This document shows positions 1-6,942 of a stretch of DNA of 11,723 nucleotides, one piece after another (position 1 is the first letter of the stretch; each line of letters opens with the position of its first letter). A program made the position numbers and the translations under genes. The notes below the pieces were generated by a model. That model was not told the origin of the DNA. It saw nothing but the letters and a program-made list of their open reading frames with translations, and searched no databases. Source of the stretch: DASXRA01 sp036506155 (lineage in GTDB: Bacteria > Actinomycetota > Actinomycetes > Mycobacteriales > Jatrophihabitantaceae); the NCBI GenBank assembly GCA_036506155.1, contig DASXSF010000134.1, positions 1-11,723 on the forward strand, read 5' to 3'.

Positions 1-804
1 TTCGATGTGCCGGTGCTCGCGCCTGGTGCGGCACCGTTGCGCCTACTCCATGTGTCGGACCTGCATCTGATGGCGCGGCAGACGCGCAAGCAGCGGTGGG
101 TCCGTTCGTTGGCGGAGCTACGTCCCGACATCGTCATCAACACCGGGGACACGATCTCCGACCCGCGCGCCATTCCCGCGATCATGAGCACGCTCGAGCC
201 GCTGTTCGAGTTTCCCGGCGCGTTCGTCCCGGGCAACAACGACTATTACTCCCCCAAGATCAAGAACCCGCTGCGCTACTTCGTGCCCGAGCGCAACCGC
301 GTGTTCGGCCCGCGGCTGCCCTGGCCAGAGCTGGCGGTCGCGATGGCGTCGGCCGGCTGGCTGGACCTAACGCATGTCCGGGCCACACTGAAGGCCGGCG
401 ACATCGAGGTAGCCGTAGCCGGCACCGACGACCCGCACCTGGGCCGCGCCCGCTACTCGCTGATCGCCGGGCCTGCCGATGACGCGGCTGCGGTGCGGAT
501 CGGCGTCACGCACTCGCCCGAACCGGGACTGCTCCGGTCATTCGCCGCGGACGGGTACGACCTCGTGCTGGCCGGCCACACGCACGGCGGCCAGATCCGC
601 ATCCCGTTCGGCCCGGCAATCGTCACGAACTGCGGCATCGATGTGTGGCGCGCGCGCTGGCTGCACCAGTGGGACCGCCGGATGTGGTTCCACGTCTGCG
701 CCGGGCTCGGGACCAGCCCGTTCGCGCCGGTCCGCATCGCCTGCCGGCCCGAAGCCTCGTTGCTGACTCTCGTGCCCCGAACCGATTTCAAGGCCGCCGC
801 CTAG
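1..804 (+). CDS. Metallophosphoesterase, 5' end outside window
   Basis: Calcineurin-like metallophosphoesterase, a metal-dependent phosphohydrolase of unknown substrate. The visible 267 codons carry the family's metal-binding motifs in order: HVSDLH near residues 17-22, NTGD near 47-50, GNND near residue 80, THSPEP in the middle, and AGHTHGGQ in the C-terminal third. The late segment VTNCGIDVWRAR followed by GLGTSPFAPVR is typical of the actinobacterial branch (Mycobacterium Rv3683-like, from memory). The frame is open to base 1. A GTG at base 7 could serve as a start, but family members have a further N-terminal stretch before PVLAPG, so I treat the gene as 5'-truncated by the window. The stop at 802-804 lies 45 bases before a tRNA gene on the same strand. 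It sits outside the putative island and is probably ancestral chromosome. Confidence 0.9.
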   Translation, partial: FDVPVLAPGAAPLRLLHVSDLHLMARQTRKQRWVRSLAELRPDIVINTGDTISDPRAIPAIMSTLEPLFEFPGAFVPGNNDYYSPKIKNPLRYFVPERNRVFGPRLPWPELAVAMASAGWLDLTHVRATLKAGDIEVAVAGTDDPHLGRARYSLIAGPADDAAAVRIGVTHSPEPGLLRSFAADGYDLVLAGHTHGGQIRIPFGPAIVTNCGIDVWRARWLHQWDRRMWFHVCAGLGTSPFAPVRIACRPEASLLTLVPRTDFKAAA

Positions 805-816
805 CTCGGCTATGCT
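787..816 (+). promoter_or_regulatory. Possible promoter of tRNA-Pro
   Basis: A TATGCT hexamer at 811-816 lies about 34 bases before the tRNA. TTCAAG at 787-792 lies 18 bases further upstream, inside the end of the phosphoesterase gene. The -10 matches 4 of 6 consensus bases but the -35 only 3 of 6, so this is a weak assignment supported mainly by position. Confidence 0.3.
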
Positions 817-849
817 GGCGCGGTTGCGCCTGCTACCGGGCGGGCGCAC

Positions 850-926
<77 letters not shown>

Positions 927-944
927 ATGTCCTCGCGCAGCCCG

Positions 945-1166
945 CGTGCCACCCACGTCGATGTCGTCGGTAAGATCCTTTACCTGCGGCCGAACTACCA
1001 CTTCGGCCCGGGCGAGATTGCCATGCGCCTGAAGCGCTACCACTACGTCGAGGTCTCCAAGTCCGGGATCTGGCGCACGGGGGGGCGGCCGCCGACAGCG
1101 GCGCGCTATCCGCCTAATGTGCGCGGCGCGACGATCGCCTCCGGCGAGCAGCACCCGCGTGGATGA
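945..1166 (+). pseudogene. IS481-type transposase remnant
   Basis: The translation from about 957 (VDVVGKILYL, then HFGPGEIAMRLKRYH, then SKSGIWR) matches what I know of the second helix-turn-helix region of IS481-like, integrase-core transposases. In those proteins a motif such as SGVWRILKRLGMNRLPASQRY follows. Here SGIWR is followed after only three residues (TGG) by RPPTAARYPP, which looks like the RLPASQRY segment after a short in-frame deletion beside a run of seven G. A short match to the following linker (GEQHP) may continue to the stop at 1164-1166. The N-terminal part and the whole DDE catalytic core are absent, so it cannot be active. An ATG at 927 touches the tRNA end, but the transposase similarity begins later. 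The remnant starts within 30 bases of the tRNA, where an island integrase would normally be found. Confidence 0.65.
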
Positions 1167-2110
1167 GATCGTCTGCGTAATGCGGTCCTACGGGGCCGCC
1201 GATGTTTCAGGTAGCCGCGATCCGGTCGTCTGTATCGATCTTGTGATCGACCGTCGCTGGTCGCGAGCTTGCGGGGGCGTCCCGGCAGCGGATCCTGAGG
1301 TAGTGCCAGTTGTGCGGTCGTGGTGGGCGTACGGTGGGGTCACTGAGGGTGTCGAGCGTGTCGCCGGCCTTGGCGATATCGCCTTCGGGGAATACGAGCG
1401 GTGCCTGCTTTGCGGGTGTCAGTCGGGAACCAGACGATGGACAGAGCCAACGGCGATCGGTGCCGGCGCGCGAATTCGCTGGGTCAGCCCGACGCTTACA
1501 CCGCACTTGTTGACTGTCAGGCCTACGCGTGCGACGACGGGGGTCTATGACCGGGGACTTCTCCGGTCGGATAGAGGTCGCCGCCTACCGTCGCGGCCAC
1601 CAAGACAGGGGTGGCTGCAACGTGTTTGTCGGGTCACTCACCCCCGGCCGGGGCGCCTGATGGCTGGCCCCGCACGTCGTGACCGCCCGAGCACCGGTGG
1701 CCGCGGGAGCAGGCTGGGCGGCCGACTGCAGATCAGTGCCCGAGTCCGCAAAGCCATGCGGAGGTTCTGTGCTAAGGCCGGGCCGCAACACGTCGTGTTG
1801 ACCTGGCCAGGTGGGGCCAACTACCTACCCGCAACGATGCATCACGCCGGACCGTACGACGTCGTCGTCGGGCACGTCGCCCGATGCCCCATCTACGCCG
1901 ACCTGCGCCAGCTTGAACTGTTCCGCAGCCACTGCATGTTCATCGACGCCAACGATGCACACGACCCACGGCGTCTGATCCTCAATACCAACCACCACCC
2001 GCATCCGATAACCAGGTCGAACACCGACCAAGCTGTCGAGGGCGTTCGAGGTACTGCGCGCGGGCGCCGACGTCGGAAGCGGGGACCCGGCCGGCACCCG
2101 CAGCGGGTAA
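1167..2110 (+). other. Gene-poor stretch with an uncertain coding segment
   Basis: No confident gene is seen here. One forward frame is open from 1117 through to 2496, but most of the translation before about 1740 looks like random high-GC sequence. From about 1740 to 2010 the same frame has clear G/C third-position bias and protein-like content, including the segments HVVLTWPGGANYL, YDVVVGHVARCPIYADL and LFRSHCMFIDANDAHDPRR. I do not recognise the family. From about 2027 the bias moves to the next frame (segment AFEVLRAGADVGSGDPAG), ending at a TAA at 2108-2110. This pattern suits a broken, frameshifted gene remnant. A short frame from the ATG at 1547 to 1663 is also open but has no recognisable content. 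On the minus strand 1207-1506 is open with no recognisable family. Confidence 0.3.
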
Positions 2111-2163
2111 CCAGACCGGCCCCGCCGATACCGAGCATCATCCACCTAGGGAAAGGGCAGACC

Positions 2164-2496
2164 ATGGCTGACCAACCCCTGCAGCGCAATGTCGAAGTGA
2201 CTGACGGCGAGCGTGTTGTCGCATCGGCGCAGGTAGACACCTCGCCAGACACCCCAGACACAGCCCGGGCGTCGTTGCACGCCGAATCAGGCCACCTGCC
2301 GGTCGGGAGCAGGGCGAGTCTCGTCGATGCGGTCCTGGACCTGCCCGAACTTCAGGGCGGTACTCACTTGAAAGCGACCATTCCGCTTGGCGACACTGAG
2401 TCACTGCAACGGCTTAGACAGCGCACCCAGGACATGACCACGCGGGCCGCGGGCTCCACCGCCATAGTGGAGGCCGAACTGCCGGACGACCAATAG
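2164..2496 (+). CDS. Small protein of unknown function (110 aa)
   Basis: I choose the ATG at 2164 because AAAGGG at 2152-2157 lies 6 bases before it, and because the sequence upstream in the same frame is not convincing coding. The 110-residue product is acidic and polar, with no signal peptide or membrane segment. It begins MADQPLQRNVEVTDGERVVA, continues through a Ser/Thr/Asp-rich linker (residues 22-33), and ends in a regular alpha/beta-like region with VDAVLDLPEL, LKATIPLGDTESLQRLRQR and VEAELPDD. I have the impression of similar uncharacterised small actinobacterial proteins but cannot name a family or function. It stands alone: the upstream region is degraded and the next gene on the same strand begins at 2863. 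An overlapping 112-codon minus frame inside TetR and other overlapping frames are not credible alternatives. Confidence 0.65.
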   Translation: MADQPLQRNVEVTDGERVVASAQVDTSPDTPDTARASLHAESGHLPVGSRASLVDAVLDLPELQGGTHLKATIPLGDTESLQRLRQRTQDMTTRAAGSTAIVEAELPDDQ

Positions 2497-2567
2497 CCCC
2501 CTGAACTCGACAATGCGAACTCGAGCGGCTTCTGTGCGCGCGCTCGTCAGTCGCGTTTCTCTACTGT

Positions 2568-2583
2568 GACGCTCGCGAGCGTC
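2568..2583. repeat. 16-bp perfect palindrome
   Basis: GACGCTCGCGAGCGTC is its own reverse complement with no spacer. It lies 72 bases after the stop of the small gene at 2164-2496. It has no T-tract, so it is not a standard terminator. It could be a binding site for a dimeric protein or a cruciform-forming sequence; function unknown. Confidence 0.6.
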
Positions 2584-2811
2584 CTCGGTGTCTCCACCGT
2601 GGGAAACACGCGGGAGAGATCGTTGTCTCGCCCCCGGCCGGGGTGCACGTGGTGGTCGTGTCACCGCGAGTCCCAGCCGAAAGCGAACCCTTCTGCCGGC
2701 GCCCGCGGCGCGTACCGGGAGCACATAGTGGTCGCCTCGGCGACAGTCGATTGGTCACTCCGTGGCTGACCGGCTGCGGCGCGCCGACACGCGTTACCGT
2801 ACGCTGCTGGG

Positions 2812-2825
2812 TGGACGTCCGTCCA
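2812..2825. promoter_or_regulatory. Candidate TetR operator (palindrome)
   Basis: TGGACG-TC-CGTCCA is a perfect inverted repeat with 6-bp arms and a 2-bp centre, 38 bases before the tetR start. TetR regulators usually bind such palindromes in their own promoters, so autoregulation is the natural inference. The same half-sites occur upstream of the minus-strand GT4 operon at 8160-8179. Confidence 0.55.
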
Positions 2826-2831
2826 GTAACC

Positions 2832-2854
2832 TCCAGTAATTGGTCAAGACTGGA
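2832..2854. promoter_or_regulatory. Second inverted repeat before tetR
   Basis: TCCAGT (2832-2837) and ACTGGA (2849-2854) form inverted arms separated by 11 bases, ending 8 bases before the tetR ATG. The heptamer CCAGTAA also occurs twice in a row here (2823-2829 and 2833-2839). It could be a second operator or a leader hairpin at the ribosome site. Confidence 0.35.
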
Positions 2855-2862
2855 AGGCGACG

Positions 2863-3447
2863 ATGCCCAGCACCCGGAATCGACGCGACGCGCTGCTCGC
2901 AGCAGCTCTGGAAGGGTTCGCCCATCGCGGCTACGACGCGACCAGCGTCGCAGAGCTGGCCGCCACCACCGGCATGAGCAAGGCCGCCGTCAGCTACCAC
3001 TTCCGCACCAAGGACGACCTGCTACGCGCGTTAGCCGACCCGCTGCTCGACAGCCTTGACGCGATCGTTGAACGCCACCCCCGCACACCCCACTGGCCAG
3101 GCGAAGTGCGGGCCCTGCTGGACGACTACCTCACCACCCTGACCGAACACAGCGAGATCGCGGCCTGGGTCGACACCGACAAAGCGGTCCTGAACCATCC
3201 CCAGATCGGCGCCCGGCTGCACCGCAACACGGACACCATCTGCCTGGCCATCACCGGCTCCAACCCAGACGGCAGCGCGGCCACGGTACGCGCGATAGCA
3301 GCCCTCGGATCACTGTGGCGCCCGGTCCGCACCCTGACCCCAGCACAACTCGCCACGCACCGGGGCGCCCTGATCGACGCCGCGATGGCCGGCTGCGCAC
3401 CCCCGAGACCCGGTCCGCCCACCGCACAGGCCGACCTGACTTCATGA
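2863..3447 (+). CDS. TetR family transcriptional regulator
   Basis: A 194-residue one-component regulator, expected to act as a dimer in the cytoplasm and to be released from DNA by a small ligand. Residues 8-54 form the TetR N-terminal DNA-binding domain. The helix-turn-helix runs TSVAELAATTGMSKAAVSYH (27-46), followed by the typical FRTKDDLL. The remaining 140 residues are the divergent, mostly helical ligand/dimerisation domain and do not identify the ligand. Length is typical for the family. The ATG at 2863 follows GGAAGG at 2852-2857. Upstream lies a perfect palindrome that could be its operator. The stop overlaps the start of the next gene as ATGA (3444-3447), so it is probably translated together with the GT4 glycosyltransferase. 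This suggests it regulates the local glycan genes, though the ligand and targets are inferred. Confidence 0.92.
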   Translation: MPSTRNRRDALLAAALEGFAHRGYDATSVAELAATTGMSKAAVSYHFRTKDDLLRALADPLLDSLDAIVERHPRTPHWPGEVRALLDDYLTTLTEHSEIAAWVDTDKAVLNHPQIGARLHRNTDTICLAITGSNPDGSAATVRAIAALGSLWRPVRTLTPAQLATHRGALIDAAMAGCAPPRPGPPTAQADLTS

Positions 3448-4448
3448 GGGTGGCGATGCTCGCGCCGATCGCGTGGCGTACCCCGCCGCGGCAATACGGG
3501 CCGTGGGAGCTCGTCACGAGCCTACTGACCGAAGGCTTGGTGGCACGCGGCGTGGAGGTGACGTTGTTCGCGACGTTGGATTCGCAGACTCGCGGCGTCC
3601 TGCGGGGAGTGAGCCCGCGTGGCTACGCGGAGGATGCGTCGATGGACGGGCGGGTGTGGGAGGCGTTGCACGTCGCGAATGTCCTTGCGCAGTCGAGAGA
3701 CTTCGACGTGGTGCACAACCAGATGGATTGGCTGCCGCTGGCGTTCTCGGCGCACTGCGACGCGCCGATGGTGACGACCGTGCACGGTTTCTCGGGCGCT
3801 GGCATCCTTCCCGCGTACTCCCGGGCGGGGTCGTTCTATGTCGCGATCTCCATCGCCGACCGGTCGCCGGAGTTGGACTATGTGGCGACGATCTATCACG
3901 GCGTGGACCTCGAGGCACTGCCGTTTCGCGCTACCGCCGGCGAGAGCCTGGCGGTCTTCGGGCGGATCCATCCGGACAAGGGCACGGCCGAGGCGATCGC
4001 CATCGCTCGCGCGGCCGGCCGGCGCCTGGTGATCTGCGGGATCGTCCAGGACGCCCGCTACTTCGCCGAGCAGATCGAGCCGCACCTCGACGGTGACCGC
4101 GTCGCGTACCTCGGTTCGGTCGGACCCGACGATCGGGCGGCGGTGCTCGGCTCGGCGGCCGCGTTGCTGCACCCGATCTCGTTCGCCGAGCCGTTCGGCC
4201 TGTCGGTGGTCGAAGCGATGACGTGCGGCACGCCTGTGGTCGCCTATCGCCGCGGGTCGATGCCCGAGGTGGTGGACGAGGGTGTGACGGGCTTTCTGGC
4301 AGGCGACGTGACGGAGGCCGCCGAGGCGGTGGACCGCGCCGTGCGGCTTGATCGGGCGGCGGTACGGGAGCGCGCCACGTCTCGTTTCGGTGTCGACCGG
4401 ATGGTGGAGGACTACCTGCGCGTCTACCGGCGCGTCCTCGGCGACTGA
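3444..4448 (+). CDS. GT4 family glycosyltransferase
   Basis: A 334-residue GT-B fold, retaining glycosyltransferase that would move a sugar from a nucleotide-sugar donor to an unknown acceptor in the cytoplasm. The N-terminal half starts MRVAMLAPIAWRTPPRQYGP, the acceptor-side Rossmann domain with its early loop, and includes HNQMDWLPL (91-99) and TTVHGF (111-116). The C-terminal donor domain contains FGRIHPDKG (172-180) and the EX7E motif with Glu249 and Glu257 inside ISFAEPFGLSVVEAM, followed by CGTPVVAYRRGSMPEVV. No membrane segment is seen. I start at the ATG at 3444, which overlaps the tetR stop by 4 bases and is directly followed by the expected first beta strand; the frame is open further upstream but overlaps tetR. 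Its 3' end overlaps the minus-strand GH130 gene by 25 bp, tail to tail. Donor and product are not predictable from sequence. Confidence 0.93.
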   Translation: MRVAMLAPIAWRTPPRQYGPWELVTSLLTEGLVARGVEVTLFATLDSQTRGVLRGVSPRGYAEDASMDGRVWEALHVANVLAQSRDFDVVHNQMDWLPLAFSAHCDAPMVTTVHGFSGAGILPAYSRAGSFYVAISIADRSPELDYVATIYHGVDLEALPFRATAGESLAVFGRIHPDKGTAEAIAIARAAGRRLVICGIVQDARYFAEQIEPHLDGDRVAYLGSVGPDDRAAVLGSAAALLHPISFAEPFGLSVVEAMTCGTPVVAYRRGSMPEVVDEGVTGFLAGDVTEAAEAVDRAVRLDRAAVRERATSRFGVDRMVEDYLRVYRRVLGD

Positions 4449-5911
4449 TGCGTCATCTCGGCGAGCAACTCGTCCAGCGGAGCCCATGCCACCCCGATCC
4501 GCGAGTCGCCGATGCCGTACGGCAGCCACAACAGCCCGTTGTGGAGGACCCCGCCGCAGGAGTACACGACGTTGGGCACGTACCCGTCTCGCTCGTCGGG
4601 GCTCGCCTGCAGCAGCGGGCGTTCCAACTTGCGCACCACCCGGGTCGGCTCGTCGAGGTCGAGCAGGATCGCGCCGATCGCATACGTGCGCATCGGCCCG
4701 ACGCCGTGGGTGAGGACGAGCCACCCGCGGTCGGTTTCGATCGGAGGACCGCAGTTGCCGACCTGCAGCATCTCCCAGCCCGCCTCGGGTGCCTGGATCA
4801 GTTCTGGTTCGCCCCATACGAAGCCGTCGGTCGATGCGGTCAGCGAGGTGGACTCGCCGTCCGACCGGCACAGTGACAGGTGGCGGCCACCGACCAGTCG
4901 CGGGAACAGGGCCATGCCCTTGTTCCGGGCCGCCGGCCCGGCCAGCCGGTGCACCCGAAAGATGCGCAGGTCCGGGCTGGTCAACAGCCGCGGCGCGATC
5001 TGCCGCCCGTCGTAGGCGGTGTAGGTCGCCCGGTACTCGATGGTGCCGTCGACGTCGACGAAGCGCACGAACCGCGCGTCTTCCATGCCATAGCGTTCTT
5101 CGTCGGCCGAAGGGAGCAACACCTGCTGGCTGAGCTCGATCGCATCCGGGAACCTGACGTCGTAGGCCGAGGCCACCAGTCGGCGCAGCAGTGCGATGGT
5201 TGCCGAGCTGCTTGGCCCGGCGCGTAGATCCTGGTGCGCACCCGCGAGGGCACGCTGAAGATCCGACGGGGTGAGCGCTTCGGGCAGGCTGGCCAGCACG
5301 CTGTAGGCGAGCTCGTCGACCTGGCCTTGATCGGCGAGCACGGCCCGCAGGTGCTCTCGCCGCCAGCGCGCCGCAGTAGTGGTGGCGGCGACGGCCGGTA
5401 GGGCGCGCGGCTCGAAGGTCCAGGTCGCGCCCGGGCCGACTACGGCGGCGGCGAATCCGATGGAGGAGACGTGTCCTTCGCCGATGCCGCGCAGGCTGAC
5501 CGCGATCCGCACTTGCCCCGCCTGCAGACCGGTCTGGGACGGATGCAGCACCGCACTCGGGTTACACAGTGCCGCGCCTTCGACGGCGTACTCGGCGGTG
5601 AAGCTCGCGCCGAGCAGCACGGCGCGTTCGGCGCTCATCTCGGAGGCGTGTTGCAGGTGGGATCCGACCATCGTTGCGTGGTCGGCGAGCGTCGCCGGGT
5701 AGTCCCGGTGCCGGCCGGAGAAGTCTCTGAGCAGTTGCTCGGCCCGTTGCTGCACCTCGAGTTCGGGCAGCGCGAGCACCCGATCGACGACCGCACCGGC
5801 ACGTGAGCGCTCCAGCGGTCGTTCCTCACCGGGCAGGAACAGCCGGGCGATTACCCGGCGGGGGTCTGCGTGCAACGCGGCATCGCTGTGCCGCGCGATA
5901 GGCACTGACAC
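4424..5911 (-). CDS. GH130 family glycosidase/phosphorylase
   Basis: Five-bladed beta-propeller enzyme of family GH130, whose known members phosphorolyse or hydrolyse beta-mannosides (for example beta-1,4-mannosyl-glucose or beta-1,2-mannosides). With a GTG start at 5911 it has 495 residues, longer than the shortest GH130 phosphorylases because of a roughly 240-residue N-terminal extension with NPSAVLHPSQ (117-126). The propeller region has RYGMEDARFV (273-282), the family's GxEDxR signature with the candidate catalytic Asp278, then KGMALFPRL (331-339), VGNCGPPI (384-391), WLVLTHGVG (397-405) and LPYGIGDSRIGVA (463-475). I cannot tell phosphorylase from hydrolase by eye. The start lies 2 bases after the stop of the upstream gene, so the two are almost certainly co-translated; GTG at 5905 is an alternative. 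No secretion signal is seen, so it is probably intracellular. Third gene of the minus-strand operon. Confidence 0.9.
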   Translation of the reverse strand: MSVPIARHSDAALHADPRRVIARLFLPGEERPLERSRAGAVVDRVLALPELEVQQRAEQLLRDFSGRHRDYPATLADHATMVGSHLQHASEMSAERAVLLGASFTAEYAVEGAALCNPSAVLHPSQTGLQAGQVRIAVSLRGIGEGHVSSIGFAAAVVGPGATWTFEPRALPAVAATTTAARWRREHLRAVLADQGQVDELAYSVLASLPEALTPSDLQRALAGAHQDLRAGPSSSATIALLRRLVASAYDVRFPDAIELSQQVLLPSADEERYGMEDARFVRFVDVDGTIEYRATYTAYDGRQIAPRLLTSPDLRIFRVHRLAGPAARNKGMALFPRLVGGRHLSLCRSDGESTSLTASTDGFVWGEPELIQAPEAGWEMLQVGNCGPPIETDRGWLVLTHGVGPMRTYAIGAILLDLDEPTRVVRKLERPLLQASPDERDGYVPNVVYSCGGVLHNGLLWLPYGIGDSRIGVAWAPLDELLAEMTHQSPRTRR

Positions 5912-5913
5912 GG

Positions 5914-6942
5914 TCAGTCGAGGGGCACGAGGCGCTGGACGTGCTGGGCCGTCGACAACGCCGCTAGCGTCGATTCGGCGCCCTGGTTGAGGTTGCGGCC
6001 GTGTCGCTCTAGCCCGTCGAAGCCGGCGCCGGTGCTCGGATCGAACATCGGCGTGGAGGCATCGTTGTCCCCGAGGAACCACGCCCAGGACATCTGCAGC
6101 CCGTCCAGCCAATGGGTGTCGTCGGTCGACTCGTACGCCTGCGCGCAGGCCGCGCCCAGCGCCGCTGCCTCGATGGGTTGCTGGTCGAAGCCCGGTCTGG
6201 GGTCGGACGGTCCTCGCCCACCGACCGGCGTGACCGACAGGTGGCCGCGCCGGGTCTCGACGCCGAGCAGGAAAAGCAGCAGGTGCAGCCCACGGTTTCG
6301 GGCCGCACGATCCGGCAGGGCCTCGCCCGCTACGAGCAGTGCCTCTGCGAGCGTGGCGTTGCTGTACGTCAATCGCGGTTCTGGCCATGGCCACGCCGGA
6401 TCGGCAGCGACGGCTCCCAAGGCAACGACGGCGTCCAGCAGCAGGTGCCGGGCGGCCAGCTCGTCGGGACGAGCCTGCAGCAGCTCACCCGCACCGAGGG
6501 CGGCGTAGGCCATCGCCCGCATGTGCCGAGATCGGCAACGAGCTGCGGTCCGGAACCCCAGCAGCGCGCGTCCGCGCATCGCAGGCGTCGGTGCGCGCAC
6601 GGCCGCGACACCCAGCCCCCACACAGCGCGGCCCCACCAGTCCCCCACTGCCGGAACGTCGCTCCAGGCACCGGAGCTGTCCATCCGGTTGTGGCACGAG
6701 CCGTCGGGGTGCAGCGCCGACACGGTGAAATCGAGGAACCGGCGTCCGAGCAGCCGCAGCTCCGGGCTCGGACAGGGCTCGCGGCAGACCACTACGAGTG
6801 CCCGCGCGACGTCGTCGAGGCAGTAGCCGTGCTCGGGCCGCGGTTCGCCGTGGCGGGCGTGCTCGAACACGCCGCGCCCGTCACTCATGCGGTACAGGTG
6901 ATCGAAGACCGGTCGGGCAACTGCACCGCTGGCGATCTTCAT
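5914..6942 (-). CDS. (alpha/alpha)6-barrel-type protein of glycan cluster
   Basis: A 342-residue soluble protein that I recognise as the helical-barrel partner often found beside GT4 and GH130 genes and sometimes annotated simply as glycosyltransferase or glycosidase-related. Its exact activity is unknown to me. Conserved-looking blocks spaced round the chain are GYCLDDVARAL (39-49), DWWGRAVWGLG (101-111), WPEPRLTYSNATLAEALL (186-203), FDQQPIEAAAL (252-262) and NQGAESTLAAL (319-329). Repeated aromatic/acidic patches between predicted helices are typical of (alpha/alpha)6 barrels that bind sugars. I choose ATG 6942, whose first bases overlap the upstream GT4 stop as ATGA and directly precede the conserved start (SGAVARPVFDHLYRMSDG); an in-frame start at 7008 would lie inside the upstream gene. 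The stop is 2 bases before the GH130 start. It could be an epimerase, a hydrolase or a non-catalytic subunit. Confidence 0.75.
   Translation of the reverse strand: MKIASGAVARPVFDHLYRMSDGRGVFEHARHGEPRPEHGYCLDDVARALVVVCREPCPSPELRLLGRRFLDFTVSALHPDGSCHNRMDSSGAWSDVPAVGDWWGRAVWGLGVAAVRAPTPAMRGRALLGFRTAARCRSRHMRAMAYAALGAGELLQARPDELAARHLLLDAVVALGAVAADPAWPWPEPRLTYSNATLAEALLVAGEALPDRAARNRGLHLLLFLLGVETRRGHLSVTPVGGRGPSDPRPGFDQQPIEAAALGAACAQAYESTDDTHWLDGLQMSWAWFLGDNDASTPMFDPSTGAGFDGLERHGRNLNQGAESTLAALSTAQHVQRLVPLD

Larger units (their letters stand above)
2497..2862. other. Intergenic region before tetR
   Basis: This 366-base gap has several open frames in both strands but none with a convincing start, ribosome site or recognisable product. 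It holds an 8-base direct repeat GAACTCGA (2503-2510 and 2517-2524), a 16-base perfect palindrome (2568-2583), a CCCCGGCCGGGG palindrome (2632-2643), and the tetR operator-like sequences after 2810. Confidence 0.5.

Noticed and set aside
1117..2163. Long forward frame as one 459-residue protein ending at 2496
   Set aside because: Stop-free runs are common at this GC content. The first two thirds do not look like protein, and a good ribosome site and ATG at 2164 mark a separate gene.
3522..4871. Minus-strand 449-codon frame
   Set aside because: Antisense to the GT4 gene and out of frame with GH130; Arg/His-rich with no domain.
5912..6394. Upstream extension of the GH130 frame
   Set aside because: It lies over the upstream operon gene in another frame and is Arg/Pro-rich; the GTG at 5911 fits the operon spacing.
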